From DASXYG01 sp036502625 (lineage in GTDB: Bacteria; Actinomycetota; Actinomycetes; Streptosporangiales; Streptosporangiaceae), in the NCBI GenBank assembly GCA_036502625.1, contig DASXYG010000035.1:96788-160787 (forward strand): DNA of 64,000 nt. Reading direction: 5' to 3'. The translations under genes were made by a program, and so were the position numbers. The first letter of the stretch is position 1; each line of letters opens with the position of its first letter. Shown piece after piece: positions 40,434 to 47,964 of the stretch. The notes under the pieces are model-generated. The model did no database searches. It saw nothing but the letters and a program-made list of their open reading frames with translations, and was not told where the DNA came from.

Positions 40434-41354
40434 TCAGGGCGTGAGGACGACCTTGCCGGCGACGGTGCCGGACTCGGCCAGGGTGAGGGCGTCGGCGGCG
40501 CGGGCGAGCGGGAAGCGCGCCGCGACCTGTGCGGTGATGCGGCCCTCGGCCATGGACCGGAGGACCTGGGTGAGGTCGTGCCGCAGGCGGTCGCGGAAGC
40601 GGCGCTTGGACAGGCCGCGGCCGGCCCAGATGTTGTAGAAGTACGCGTGCCGCCCGTTGGGCAGCGCGTTCCAGAGCCAGACGCGGGCGAGGATCTTCAG
40701 GACCGGCAGTTGCTTGGAGCCGGAGTCGTCGCGGGTGGCGGCGCTCCCGTACGAAACGAGGGTGCCGCCGCGGGCGAGCAGCCGCCAGGAGCCGGGCACG
40801 CTGGCGATGCCGAGGTGGTCGAAGACCGCGTCGACCCCGTTGGGCGCGATCGCGCGTACGGCGGCCGGCACGTCGGCGTGGTAGTCGACCGGGATGACGC
40901 CGAGCGCGCGGAGCCGGTCGTGGTGGCGCGGCGCGGCCGTGCCGATCACCCGGATGCCGGCGGCGCGGGCGAGCTGCACCAGCGTGGAGCCCACGCCGCC
41001 GTTGGCGCCGTGCACCAGGATCGTCCCGCCGGACTGGACGCGTGCCTTGCGGCGCAGCATCTGCCAGGCCGTGATGCCGTTGACCACGACGGTCTCCGCC
41101 TCGGCGGGGTCCGCGCCGTCGCCGACCGCCTCGACGATGCCGACCACGTCGTAGCCGGGCACGAACGGGAACGCCGGCTGGTCGTAGTAGCGGCCCCGGC
41201 GCATCTGCTGCTCGGCGAAGGACACCCCGGTGGCCTCCATGCGGATCAGCGCCTGCCCGGCGGCGGGCGCCGGCACCGGCGAGGTGCGCACCCGCAGGCC
41301 GTCGGGGGCCACCTCGCCCGGGAGCACGATCTCGGTGAGCTGATCGGTCGTCAT
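40434..41354 (-). CDS. Quinone-oxidoreductase-like MDR protein with internal deletion
   Basis: 306-residue zinc-independent medium-chain dehydrogenase/quinone oxidoreductase. N-terminal GroES part (ATGVSFAEQQMRRGRYY, FVPGYDVVGIVEAVGDG) runs directly into ADPAEAETVVVNGITAWQM, then the NADPH loop HGANGGVGSTLVQLA. Family members carry about 35-40 residues between these (PGDRV to VPVPDG). That segment of the barrel is missing in frame, near 41109-41125. It may be inactive or a structural variant. Divergent from its TetR gene across a 12-bp dyad. Confidence 0.85.
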   Translation of the reverse strand: MTTDQLTEIVLPGEVAPDGLRVRTSPVPAPAAGQALIRMEATGVSFAEQQMRRGRYYDQPAFPFVPGYDVVGIVEAVGDGADPAEAETVVVNGITAWQMLRRKARVQSGGTILVHGANGGVGSTLVQLARAAGIRVIGTAAPRHHDRLRALGVIPVDYHADVPAAVRAIAPNGVDAVFDHLGIASVPGSWRLLARGGTLVSYGSAATRDDSGSKQLPVLKILARVWLWNALPNGRHAYFYNIWAGRGLSKRRFRDRLRHDLTQVLRSMAEGRITAQVAARFPLARAADALTLAESGTVAGKVVLTP

Positions 41355-41373
41355 GTCCGCCCGTCCTTCGGAT

Positions 41374-41409
41374 AGTTACTAGCTCATGCTTTTGTTAGAG
41401 CTTGTAACT
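41374..41409. promoter_or_regulatory. Long TetR operator dyad
   Basis: AGTTACTAGCTC (41374-41385) and GAGCTTGTAACT (41398-41409) match as inverted repeats in 11 of 12 positions around a 12-nt spacer, in the gap between the oxidoreductase and tetR starts. Confidence 0.7.
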
Positions 41410-41455
41410 TCAGTATTATGGGCTTATCGAGAGGCTGTCAAGGGAGGGGGACGAC

Positions 41456-42124
41456 ATGGGCGAGACCGCCAGGAGTCCGCGGGAGCGCTACCGCGAGCAG
41501 GTCCGCGACGAGATCAAGTCGCACGCCTGGAGCCAGGTCGCCGCCACCGGCGCGTCGGCGCTGTCCCTGAACGCCATCGCCAAGCGGATGGGGCTCAGCG
41601 GCCCCGCGCTCTACCGCTACTACCGCAGCCGCGACGAGCTGATCACCGAGTTGGTCCTGGACGCCTACCGCGACCTGCTGGAGACGGCGACGACCGCGGC
41701 GGCGGGCGAGCGCGCGCCCACGGCCCGCCTGACCGCCGTCGCGGCCGCCATGCGCGGCTGGGCGCTCGACGCCCCGCACCGCTACCTGCTCATCTACGGC
41801 ACCCCCGTGCCCGGATACGCGGCACCGCCGGAGGCGACCACGATCGCCTCCGGCATCATGTCCGTCCTGCTCGGCGCCTTCGCCGAGGCCGAGGCGGGCC
41901 GCCCCTCGAAGGCGGCCGCGGCGCTGGACCGCCACCTCGGCACCCACCGGGCGTGGGCGCCCGACGACGCGGTCCCCCCGGCCGCCCTGCGCCGCGCGCT
42001 CGCCTTCTGGACCCGGCTGCACGGCGTCGTCAGCCTCGAGGTCGCCGGCCACTTCACCGACATGGGCTTCGACCCCGCCCTGCTCTACGCCGCCGAGGTC
42101 GACGCAGCCATCACCGCCCCGTAG
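41456..42124 (+). CDS. TetR-family regulator
   Basis: 222-residue TetR regulator: DNA-binding part ALSLNAIAKRMGLSGPALYR with a YYRSRDELITELV turn, then the WHG-type C-terminal domain (YLLIYGTPVPGY, then WTRLHGVVSLEVAGHF). ATG 41456 after AGGGAGGGGGACGAC. Likely represses the divergent oxidoreductase through the dyad at 41374-41409. Confidence 0.9.
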   Translation: MGETARSPRERYREQVRDEIKSHAWSQVAATGASALSLNAIAKRMGLSGPALYRYYRSRDELITELVLDAYRDLLETATTAAAGERAPTARLTAVAAAMRGWALDAPHRYLLIYGTPVPGYAAPPEATTIASGIMSVLLGAFAEAEAGRPSKAAAALDRHLGTHRAWAPDDAVPPAALRRALAFWTRLHGVVSLEVAGHFTDMGFDPALLYAAEVDAAITAP

Positions 42125-42140
42125 CCGGCGCGGGCGTCCG

Positions 42141-42719
42141 TCAGCCCGCCGTCTTCCCGTCGAGCGACTCCCGCAGGATGTCCGCGTGCCCGGCGTGCTG
42201 CGCGGTCTCGGAGATGAGGTGCGTCAGCACCCGGCGCATGCTGAGCACCGCCCCCGGCTCGTTCCAGGGCGCGTCCGGCAGCGGGCGCTCGGCCGACAGG
42301 TCGGGTACGGCGGCGACGACCTCCTCGGTGCGCGCGGCCACCCGCCGGTAGCGCTCGAGGACCCCGGCCAGCGTCTCGCCGGGCCGCATCCCGAAGTCGT
42401 CCTGGTGGTCGATCGCCCACTGCGGCACCTCCCGCGCGGTGCCCGCCGCCATGTCGGCCCAGGTGACGCCGTCCGGCAGCGCGAAGCGCATCGCGGCCGG
42501 GTCCCCGGTTATGAACCGCGCCCACTGGTCCTCCATGGACGCGACGTGCTTGACCAGCCCGCCCAGGCACAGCGCGCTCGCCGTAGGACGCTCACCCGCC
42601 TGCGCGTCGGTGAGCCCGGCCGTGGCCCCGGCCAGCGCCGACCGCATGGTCGCGAGCTCGGCCAGCAGGTCGGTCCGCTCGGCGTCGAGCGTGGCGGTGG
42701 AGGTGTTCGTATCGGTCAT
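42141..42719 (-). CDS. DinB-family protein
   Basis: 192-residue DinB/DUF664 four-helix protein, probable metal-dependent thiol transferase. Candidate His ligands are GGLVKHVASMEDQW and ISETAQHAGHADILRE, the usual spacing. Cytoplasmic. ATG 42719 with GAAGGG upstream. Its 3' end is 16 bp from the tetR stop, convergent. Confidence 0.88.
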   Translation of the reverse strand: MTDTNTSTATLDAERTDLLAELATMRSALAGATAGLTDAQAGERPTASALCLGGLVKHVASMEDQWARFITGDPAAMRFALPDGVTWADMAAGTAREVPQWAIDHQDDFGMRPGETLAGVLERYRRVAARTEEVVAAVPDLSAERPLPDAPWNEPGAVLSMRRVLTHLISETAQHAGHADILRESLDGKTAG

Positions 42720-42773
42720 GGCGATCGCGCCCTTCGTCTCGTCCTCGGTGTCCACCCGACCATCGCAGGGGTA

Positions 42774-42834
42774 GCGGACAGAACGTGTCCGCCACTCACG
42801 GCCGTCAGCGTGCGGGCGCGACGCGATCGCGTCG
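42774..42834. promoter_or_regulatory. Perfect dyads between DinB and PEP-mutase genes
   Basis: GCGGACA-GAACG-TGTCCGC (42774-42792, perfect) and the 16-bp perfect palindrome CGACGCGATCGCGTCG (42819-42834), both in the 198-bp divergent gap. Either may be an operator for the dinB-like or PEP-mutase-like gene. Confidence 0.45.
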
Positions 42835-42917
42835 TGCACGTCGAGCCCGGTCCTCATCGCCTGCGAGCATCTGACGTACGGAACCACCCTGTCGACACGG
42901 AGCGGAGCCCACCGGAC

Positions 42918-43694
42918 ATGACCTTCCACGACCTGCACCACGGCGACGCGCCGCTGCTGCTGCCCAACGCGTGGGACGTGCCGTCGGCGCTGGCGTTCGC
43001 CGACGCCGGCTACGCCGCCATCGGCACGACCAGCTTCGGCGTGGCCTCCGGCCTCGGCCTGCCCGACGGCGGGCGCGCCACGCGCGACGCGAACCTGGCG
43101 CTGGCCCGCGCGCTGTCGACGCTGCCCGCGTACGTCAGCGTGGACATCGAGGACGGCTACGACGACGACCCCGAGCGGGTCGCCGCGTACGTCGCGGAGC
43201 TGGCCGCCGCAGGCACGGCCGGCGTCAACATCGAGGACAGCACGGCCGAGGCGCTGATCACCGCGGACGCCCACGCCGCCAAGGTGGCCGCGATCAAGCG
43301 GCGCTGCCCCGGCCTGTTCGTCAACGCCCGCGTCGACACGTACTGGCTCGGCCAGGACGCCACGCCCGAGGCCACCCTCGCCCGCGCCGCCCGCTACACC
43401 GAGGCGGGCGCGGACGGCGTGTTCGTGCCCGGCGCCGCCGAACCCGACGTGCTGCGCCGGATCACCGCGGCCGTGCCCGTGCCGGTGAACACCCTCGTGA
43501 TCCCCGGCCTGTCCCTCGCCGAGCTGGGCGCGCTGGGCGTACGCCGGGTCAGCACGGGGTCGCTGCCGTACCGCGCGGCCGTACGCGCCGCCGTCGACGT
43601 GCTGGCCGCCGTACGCGACGGCCTGCCGGTGCCGCCCGCCGTGCCGTACCCGGACCTGCAGTCGCGCCTGGTCGGCTACGCCGCGGGCCGGTGA
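42918..43694 (+). CDS. PEP mutase/isocitrate lyase-family protein
   Basis: 258-residue TIM-barrel protein of the PEP mutase/ICL superfamily. Motifs: LPNAWDVPSALAFADAGY, Mg-binding VDIEDGYDDD, and NARVDTYWLG. Such short members are carboxyvinyl-carboxyphosphonate or oxaloacetate-decarboxylase-like; the nucleophilic KKCG motif of isocitrate lyases is not seen, so it is not a true lyase. ATG 42918. A GC hairpin begins right at its stop. Confidence 0.88.
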   Translation: MTFHDLHHGDAPLLLPNAWDVPSALAFADAGYAAIGTTSFGVASGLGLPDGGRATRDANLALARALSTLPAYVSVDIEDGYDDDPERVAAYVAELAAAGTAGVNIEDSTAEALITADAHAAKVAAIKRRCPGLFVNARVDTYWLGQDATPEATLARAARYTEAGADGVFVPGAAEPDVLRRITAAVPVPVNTLVIPGLSLAELGALGVRRVSTGSLPYRAAVRAAVDVLAAVRDGLPVPPAVPYPDLQSRLVGYAAGR

Positions 43695-43739
43695 GCCCGG
43701 CTACCGGGCGGGCTTCCGCGGCGGTCAACCGCGCCGCGG
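43695..43739. terminator. Tandem GC hairpins after the PEP-mutase gene
   Basis: GCCCGG-CTA-CCGGGC (43695-43709) directly after the stop, then CCGCGGCG (43716-43723) with CGCCGCGG (43732-43739) reaching into the convergent membrane gene. Likely shared terminator. Confidence 0.6.
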
Positions 43740-44399
43740 GAGCAGGAAGCTGGCCACGAGCAGCCAGATGAGGCCGCCGAACCGGACGATGGGGAGCAGC
43801 GGGTACAGCGCCGGGGTGAGCAGCGCCAGCGTGGCCACCATGCCGACGGCCGCGATGACCAGCCCCGCGATCGACATCCACCGCGGGAGCAGCCGCCTGA
43901 TGAGGGACGGCACGGCGACCCCGGCGACCATCAGGGCGAACGGGACGACGAACCCGGAGCCGCCGGCGGCGAACGCGAACCCGGTCAGCGCGTGCGCCAG
44001 GGCGGGCGCCGCCGCGCTCGCGCTGTCGGCCGCCGACCAGGTCGCCAGGGCGCTTGAGGCCAGCGCCGCGGCCGCGAGGATGCCGCCGCTGAGCGCCATG
44101 ACCGTGCCGGGCGCGCTGATGCCCCGGTCGCGCAGCCACTGGTAGCCGGTGGCGGCCCAGATCACGAGCGGGAGCGCGGCCGCGAACACGACGGTGGCCA
44201 GCACCTTCAGCAGCGTCACGTGCCCCAGGTCGTACGCGAGCACCTGCGCGGCCGACATGTCGGGACGGGTTCCGCCGGCGCCGATCGCGGCCGAGGCCAC
44301 GACGAACACGCCGTACGCGATGGCGGGCAGGGCCAGCGGCGGGCCGCCCTGACGTGCGCGCGGTGCGGTGGGGGCGGCCGGTTCGACTGATTCGGTCAT
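43725..44399 (-). CDS. Polytopic membrane protein of unknown function
   Basis: 224 residues, hydrophilic Pro/Ala N-terminus (about 20 residues) and about six hydrophobic helices (for example LLKVLATVVFAAALPLVIWA and SIAGLVIAAVGMVATLALL). No family recognised and no charged catalytic motif. AGGAG precedes the ATG at 44399. Divergent from a MarR gene at 44485, which probably controls it. Confidence 0.78.
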   Translation of the reverse strand: MTESVEPAAPTAPRARQGGPPLALPAIAYGVFVVASAAIGAGGTRPDMSAAQVLAYDLGHVTLLKVLATVVFAAALPLVIWAATGYQWLRDRGISAPGTVMALSGGILAAAALASSALATWSAADSASAAAPALAHALTGFAFAAGGSGFVVPFALMVAGVAVPSLIRRLLPRWMSIAGLVIAAVGMVATLALLTPALYPLLPIVRFGGLIWLLVASFLLPRRG

Positions 44400-44429
44400 C
44401 GCTGGCTCCTATGGCCGGGCTAATGATTC

Positions 44430-44484
44430 CATTACGAAGATGGTTACGCTGACGTAATCGTTTGTCAAGTGATATGGTTCGAGC
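44430..44484. promoter_or_regulatory. MarR operator and leaderless promoter
   Basis: Dyad GTTACG-CTGA-CGTAAT at 44443-44458. For the plus-strand marR, a -35-like TGACGT, 17-bp spacer and -10 TATGGT (44473-44478) place the start of transcription about at the ATG 44485, with no ribosome site. The dyad overlaps the -35 box, which fits autorepression. Confidence 0.6.
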
Positions 44485-44976
44485 ATGGAATCGGTCGAAA
44501 CGGGCGGCGCCCCCCGGCGTTCGATGTCCGGCCCCGGCGGCACGGCGTTCCTGCTCGCCCAGCTAGGCGCGCACGCCGCGCAGCGCTTCGCGGAGCGCCT
44601 GACCGAGCTCGACCTCACGCCCCCGCAGGCCGGCCTGCTCCGCGCGATCGCCGACACCCCCGGCCGCAGCCAGCAAGCCCTGGCCACCCGGCTCGGCACC
44701 CAGGCGACCCGCCTCGTCGCCCTGGTGGACGGCCTCGAACGCCGCGGCGTCATCGAACGCCGCCGCAACCCCGACGACCGCCGCCTGCACGCCCTCCACC
44801 TGACCGAGTCGGGCAAGGACCTCATGCGCACCCTGGGCCGCACCGCCACCGCCCACGGCACCGCCCTGACAGCCGCCCTGAACGAAGACGAACGCACAAC
44901 CCTCCACGCCATGCTCACCCGAATAGCCGAAGAACAGGGCCTCCCCTGGGGCGTCCACGGCGGCTACCGCCACTGA
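44485..44976 (+). CDS. MarR-family regulator
   Basis: 163-residue MarR winged-helix protein (QALATRLGTQATRLVALVDG, wing RRRNPDDRRLHALHL). ATG 44485, apparently leaderless. Divergent from the polytopic membrane gene. Its 3' third uses almost only C-ending codons, unlike the next gene, whose codons end in G. Confidence 0.9.
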   Translation: MESVETGGAPRRSMSGPGGTAFLLAQLGAHAAQRFAERLTELDLTPPQAGLLRAIADTPGRSQQALATRLGTQATRLVALVDGLERRGVIERRRNPDDRRLHALHLTESGKDLMRTLGRTATAHGTALTAALNEDERTTLHAMLTRIAEEQGLPWGVHGGYRH

Positions 44977-45025
44977 CACCCGCGGGCACGACGGCGGGGC
45001 TGGCCGCGCGCGGCGCGGCGGCGGG

Positions 45026-45037
45026 CATAGTGGGCGC
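45026..45037 (+). promoter_or_regulatory. Leaderless promoter element of second marR
   Basis: CATAGT (45026-45031) lies 6 nt before ATG 45038, separated by GGGCGC, with no ribosome site. The same GGGCGC spacer occurs before the leaderless-looking tetR at 8371. Confidence 0.4.
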
Positions 45038-45511
45038 ATGAACGAAGCCGGGGCGCGCGGCGGCGCGGAGCCCGTCAGTGAGACGGCGGTGCTGGCCGCG
45101 TCGGAGGCGTGGGTGGTGGTGGGGCGGCTGCTGCGGAAGCTGCGGTCGCTCGAAGGGGCCGACGGGGGCGGTGACCTGTCCGCCGCGCAGGCGTCCGTGC
45201 TCAGCCGGCTGGTCAAGCAGGGGCCGGCGTCCGCGAGTGAGCTCGCGGGGGCCGAGGGCGTACGGCCGCAGTCCGTCGCGAAGATCATCGCCGCGCTGGA
45301 GGAGGCGGGGCTGATCGAGCGGAACCCCGATCCGGAGGACGGGCGCCGACAGGTCGTCAGCGCGACCGCGCGGGGGCGCGAGCAGCGGCGGGGCGACCAG
45401 CGGGCCCGGCAGACGTGGCTCGCCCGCGCGCTCCAGGAGCACGGGAGCGAGGAGGAGCTGCGCGCCGTGGTGACCGCGATGGCCCTGCTCGACAAGGTGA
45501 CGCAGGCATGA
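45038..45511 (+). CDS. MarR-family regulator, paralogue of the efflux regulator
   Basis: 157-residue MarR protein very similar to the one at 5157-5609 (shared EGVRPQS recognition helix, PDPEDGRR wing, WLARA). Here no transporter is attached: the next gene lies on the other strand. It may have lost its partner or act in trans. Codons end mostly in G, the reverse of the preceding marR gene. Confidence 0.88.
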   Translation: MNEAGARGGAEPVSETAVLAASEAWVVVGRLLRKLRSLEGADGGGDLSAAQASVLSRLVKQGPASASELAGAEGVRPQSVAKIIAALEEAGLIERNPDPEDGRRQVVSATARGREQRRGDQRARQTWLARALQEHGSEEELRAVVTAMALLDKVTQA

Positions 45512-45576
45512 CCCGGCGCGTACGGCTCGCCGCGCGCCCGCAGGCGCCCGGACGGGAGGCGTAGCGCGGTCCGTTC

Positions 45577-45951
45577 TCAGGCCGCGCCGGGGGCCTCGAT
45601 GTTGCGCTTCATCTCCTGCAACCGCTCGTCGAGGAGGCCGTTCGGGTCGGCTAGGAGTGTGCGGCGGGCGATGGGTTCGAGGAGCCAGCGCAGTCTCGGG
45701 CGGGCCTGCATCCACATGTGGCAGGTGACCTCGGTGGTGTCGGCGTCGACGTACGCGCAGGTGCAGCGGAAGCGGTAGCGGACGAACCGGGCGCCGCCGC
45801 TCACCTCGAGCAGTTCGTCCCAGACCCGGCCGACCTCCTGAGCGCCGCCGCCGGGCGCACCCGCGACCTCGTCGGCGAGGTTCCGTTCCAGGTAGTCGAG
45901 GGCGCGGCCGGGGGACGACCGCACCCGGACGACCGCCGTGCCTTCGATCAC
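45577..45951 (-). CDS. SRPBCC-like hypothetical protein
   Basis: 124 residues, GTG start at 45951. Alternating strands (TAVVRVRSSPGRALDYLERN, RYRFRCTCAYVDADTTEVTC) and a long C-terminal helix (LLDERLQEMKRNIE) suggest a START/SRPBCC ligand-binding fold, as in polyketide-cyclase-like proteins. No Shine-Dalgarno is seen. Role unknown. Confidence 0.65.
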   Translation of the reverse strand: MIEGTAVVRVRSSPGRALDYLERNLADEVAGAPGGGAQEVGRVWDELLEVSGGARFVRYRFRCTCAYVDADTTEVTCHMWMQARPRLRWLLEPIARRTLLADPNGLLDERLQEMKRNIEAPGAA

Positions 45952-46082
45952 TGTAGGAAGGGTGCCACAGAACCCCGCCCCGCACCCGGGTGCGCGCGAA
46001 CCGCGTAACCATCGCGCGGGCTGGGGAGGACGACGAGGTGGCGCCGCCGGCCTTCGCGGGCGGCCTGTTCCTGGGAGGTCAT

Positions 46083-46949
46083 ATGGACGTCGGCATCGGG
46101 CTGCCCTCGACGATTCCTGGCGTGCGCGGCGAGGCGGTCATCGAGTGGGCGCGGCGCGCGGACACCGCCGGGTTCTCCACCCTCGGCACGCTCGACCGGG
46201 TGGTGTACGACAACTTCGACGCGGTGCCCACATTGGCCGCCGCGGCCGCCGTGACCAGCCGCATCCGGCTGACCACGGCCATCCTGATCGCCCCGTACCG
46301 GGGCAACGGCGTGCTGCTGGGCAAGCAGTTGGCCAGCATCGACGCGCTGTCCGGCGGACGGCTGACGGTCGGCATCGCGGTCGGCGGCCGCGAGGACGAC
46401 TTCACCGCCACCGGGTCGTCGTTCCGCACCCGGGGCGCCGACATGGACGCCCTGCTCGCCGAGATGCGCTCGGTGTGGGCGGCCGAGCCGCACGGCGACG
46501 GCCGGCCCGTCGGGCCCGCACCCGTCCAGGCCGGCGGCCCACCGCTGCTCATCGGCGGCAACGGCAAGGCGGCGATCCGGCGGACGGTGGAGTACGGCGC
46601 GGGCTGGATCGCCGGCGGCGGCGGACCGGACATGTTCGCGCAGGGCGCCGAGACGATCCGCGCGGCCTGGACGGACGCGGGCCGACCAGGCGCGCCCCGG
46701 CTCGCCGCGCTCTCGTACTTCGCGCTCGGCGCCGGCGCCACCGACGCCGCGCACCGCTACCTGACCGACTACTACAGCTTCCTCGGCGACTTCGCCGACC
46801 AGATCGCCAAGGGCGCGCTCACCACGCCCGACGCCGTACGCGACGCGGTCCGCGCGTTCGGCGACGCCGGATGCGACGAGCTCGTCCTGTTCCCCTGCTC
46901 AGCCGACCCCGACCAGGTCAGCCTCCTGGCCGCGGCGCTCAACGGCTGA
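46083..46949 (+). CDS. LLM-class flavin-dependent oxidoreductase
   Basis: 288-residue luciferase-like monooxygenase (TIM barrel, F420 or FMN). N-terminal MDVGIGLPSTIPG, LSGGRLTVGIAVGGREDDF and PLLIGGNGKAAIRR are the typical segments. ATG 46083 chosen because GGGAGG lies 5 nt upstream, although the frame is open further. F420 versus FMN is not decidable by eye. Convergent with a LysR gene across a palindromic hairpin. Confidence 0.88.
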   Translation: MDVGIGLPSTIPGVRGEAVIEWARRADTAGFSTLGTLDRVVYDNFDAVPTLAAAAAVTSRIRLTTAILIAPYRGNGVLLGKQLASIDALSGGRLTVGIAVGGREDDFTATGSSFRTRGADMDALLAEMRSVWAAEPHGDGRPVGPAPVQAGGPPLLIGGNGKAAIRRTVEYGAGWIAGGGGPDMFAQGAETIRAAWTDAGRPGAPRLAALSYFALGAGATDAAHRYLTDYYSFLGDFADQIAKGALTTPDAVRDAVRAFGDAGCDELVLFPCSADPDQVSLLAAALNG

Positions 46950-46950
46950 C

Positions 46951-46964
46951 CCCGGCGCGCCGGG
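46951..46964. terminator. Short bidirectional palindrome
   Basis: CCCGGCGCGCCGGG, a perfect 14-bp palindrome beginning right after the oxidoreductase stop and ending before the convergent lysR stop at 46971. It would form CCCGG/CCGGG with a CGCG loop. Confidence 0.5.
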
Positions 46965-46970
46965 ACGCGC

Positions 46971-47894
46971 TCACCCGGCCGGCCCGGCCTCGATCGCGGC
47001 CGTACGGAGCGCCTCGGCGAGCCGGGCGGCCGGCTCCGGCAGCCGCCCGGGGAGCCGGGCGAGCTGGATGCGGCGCTGTTCGCGCGGGCCGCCGCGGACC
47101 GGCAGGACGCGCACCCCGGGCGGCACGGCGCCCTGGAGGGCGGCGGGCATGGTGGTGAGGCCGCAGCCCGCGGCGACGAGGTGCAGCTTGGCCAGCCAGT
47201 CGCGTGCGGTGTGCGCGATCTCGGGGCGCTCGTCCAGGCCGGGCCACACCCCCATCAGCCGCTCCTCGCCGACGCCGACACTGGCGATCCAGCGCTGGCC
47301 GTGCAGGTCGGCGACGTCGACGTACGCGCCCCTGGCGAGCGGGTGCGCGGCGGGCACGGCGACGCGCAGGCCGCGTTCGGCGAGCGTGCGCAGCACGAGG
47401 GCGGGCGTCTCGGAGTCCGGCGGCCGGAACGGCGGCGCGGACGCGAGCAGCGCGAGGTCCACGGTTCCCGCGCGCAGGGCGCGCACCAGCGCCGGCGTGC
47501 TGCCCTCGCGGGTGATCACGCTGACGGACGGGTGGGTGCGGCGCAGCGCGACCAGCGCGCGGGGCAGCAGCCCGGCCCCGGCGCTGGCGAACCAGCCGAG
47601 CCGTACGGTGCCGTGTTCGTCGGGCAGTCCGGCGAGCTCGCGCGCGGTGGCGTCGACCTCGTCGATCACCGTGATGGCACGGCGCACCACGACCAGGCCG
47701 GCGGACGTCAGCCGTACGCCGTCATGGCGCCGCTCCAGCAGCGGCACGCCCGCGGCCCGCTCCAGGGACGCGATCTGCCGGGAGACGGCGGACTGCGTGT
47801 AGCCGAGAACGCCGGCCGCCGAGGTGAGGCTGCCCCGCTCGGCGACCGTACGGAAGACCCGCAGCGCGGTGAGCGAGGCGTCGGTGAAGGCCAT
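46971..47894 (-). CDS. LysR-family regulator
   Basis: 307-residue LysR protein: N-terminal winged helix (RVFRTVAERGSLTSAAGVLG, then YTQSAVSRQIASLE) and periplasmic-binding-like effector domain (TVRLGWFASAGAGLLPRALV). ATG 47894; an in-frame GTG at 47903 is possible. Divergent from the SDR at 47965, the likely target. Confidence 0.9.
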   Translation of the reverse strand: MAFTDASLTALRVFRTVAERGSLTSAAGVLGYTQSAVSRQIASLERAAGVPLLERRHDGVRLTSAGLVVVRRAITVIDEVDATARELAGLPDEHGTVRLGWFASAGAGLLPRALVALRRTHPSVSVITREGSTPALVRALRAGTVDLALLASAPPFRPPDSETPALVLRTLAERGLRVAVPAAHPLARGAYVDVADLHGQRWIASVGVGEERLMGVWPGLDERPEIAHTARDWLAKLHLVAAGCGLTTMPAALQGAVPPGVRVLPVRGGPREQRRIQLARLPGRLPEPAARLAEALRTAAIEAGPAG

Positions 47895-47952
47895 GACATT
47901 CACACATACCAGGGCTGACGGATTCTCGCTGGTGGAATGCCCCGCGGGTTCC

Positions 47953-47964
47953 TAGCCTGGCGTC
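47953..47964 (+). promoter_or_regulatory. Leaderless promoter element of the SDR
   Basis: -10-like TAGCCT (47953-47958) lies 6 nt before ATG 47965 with GGCGTC between and no ribosome site, as for several other genes in this window. Confidence 0.4.

Noticed and set aside
37817..40444. Very long open frame on the plus strand opposite the helicase
   Set aside because: Antisense shadow caused by GC-biased third positions; only the minus strand shows helicase motifs.
5157..45511. The two similar MarR genes as a recent segmental duplication
   Set aside because: Only the proteins resemble each other; neighbours and operators differ, so an ordinary paralogue explanation is enough.
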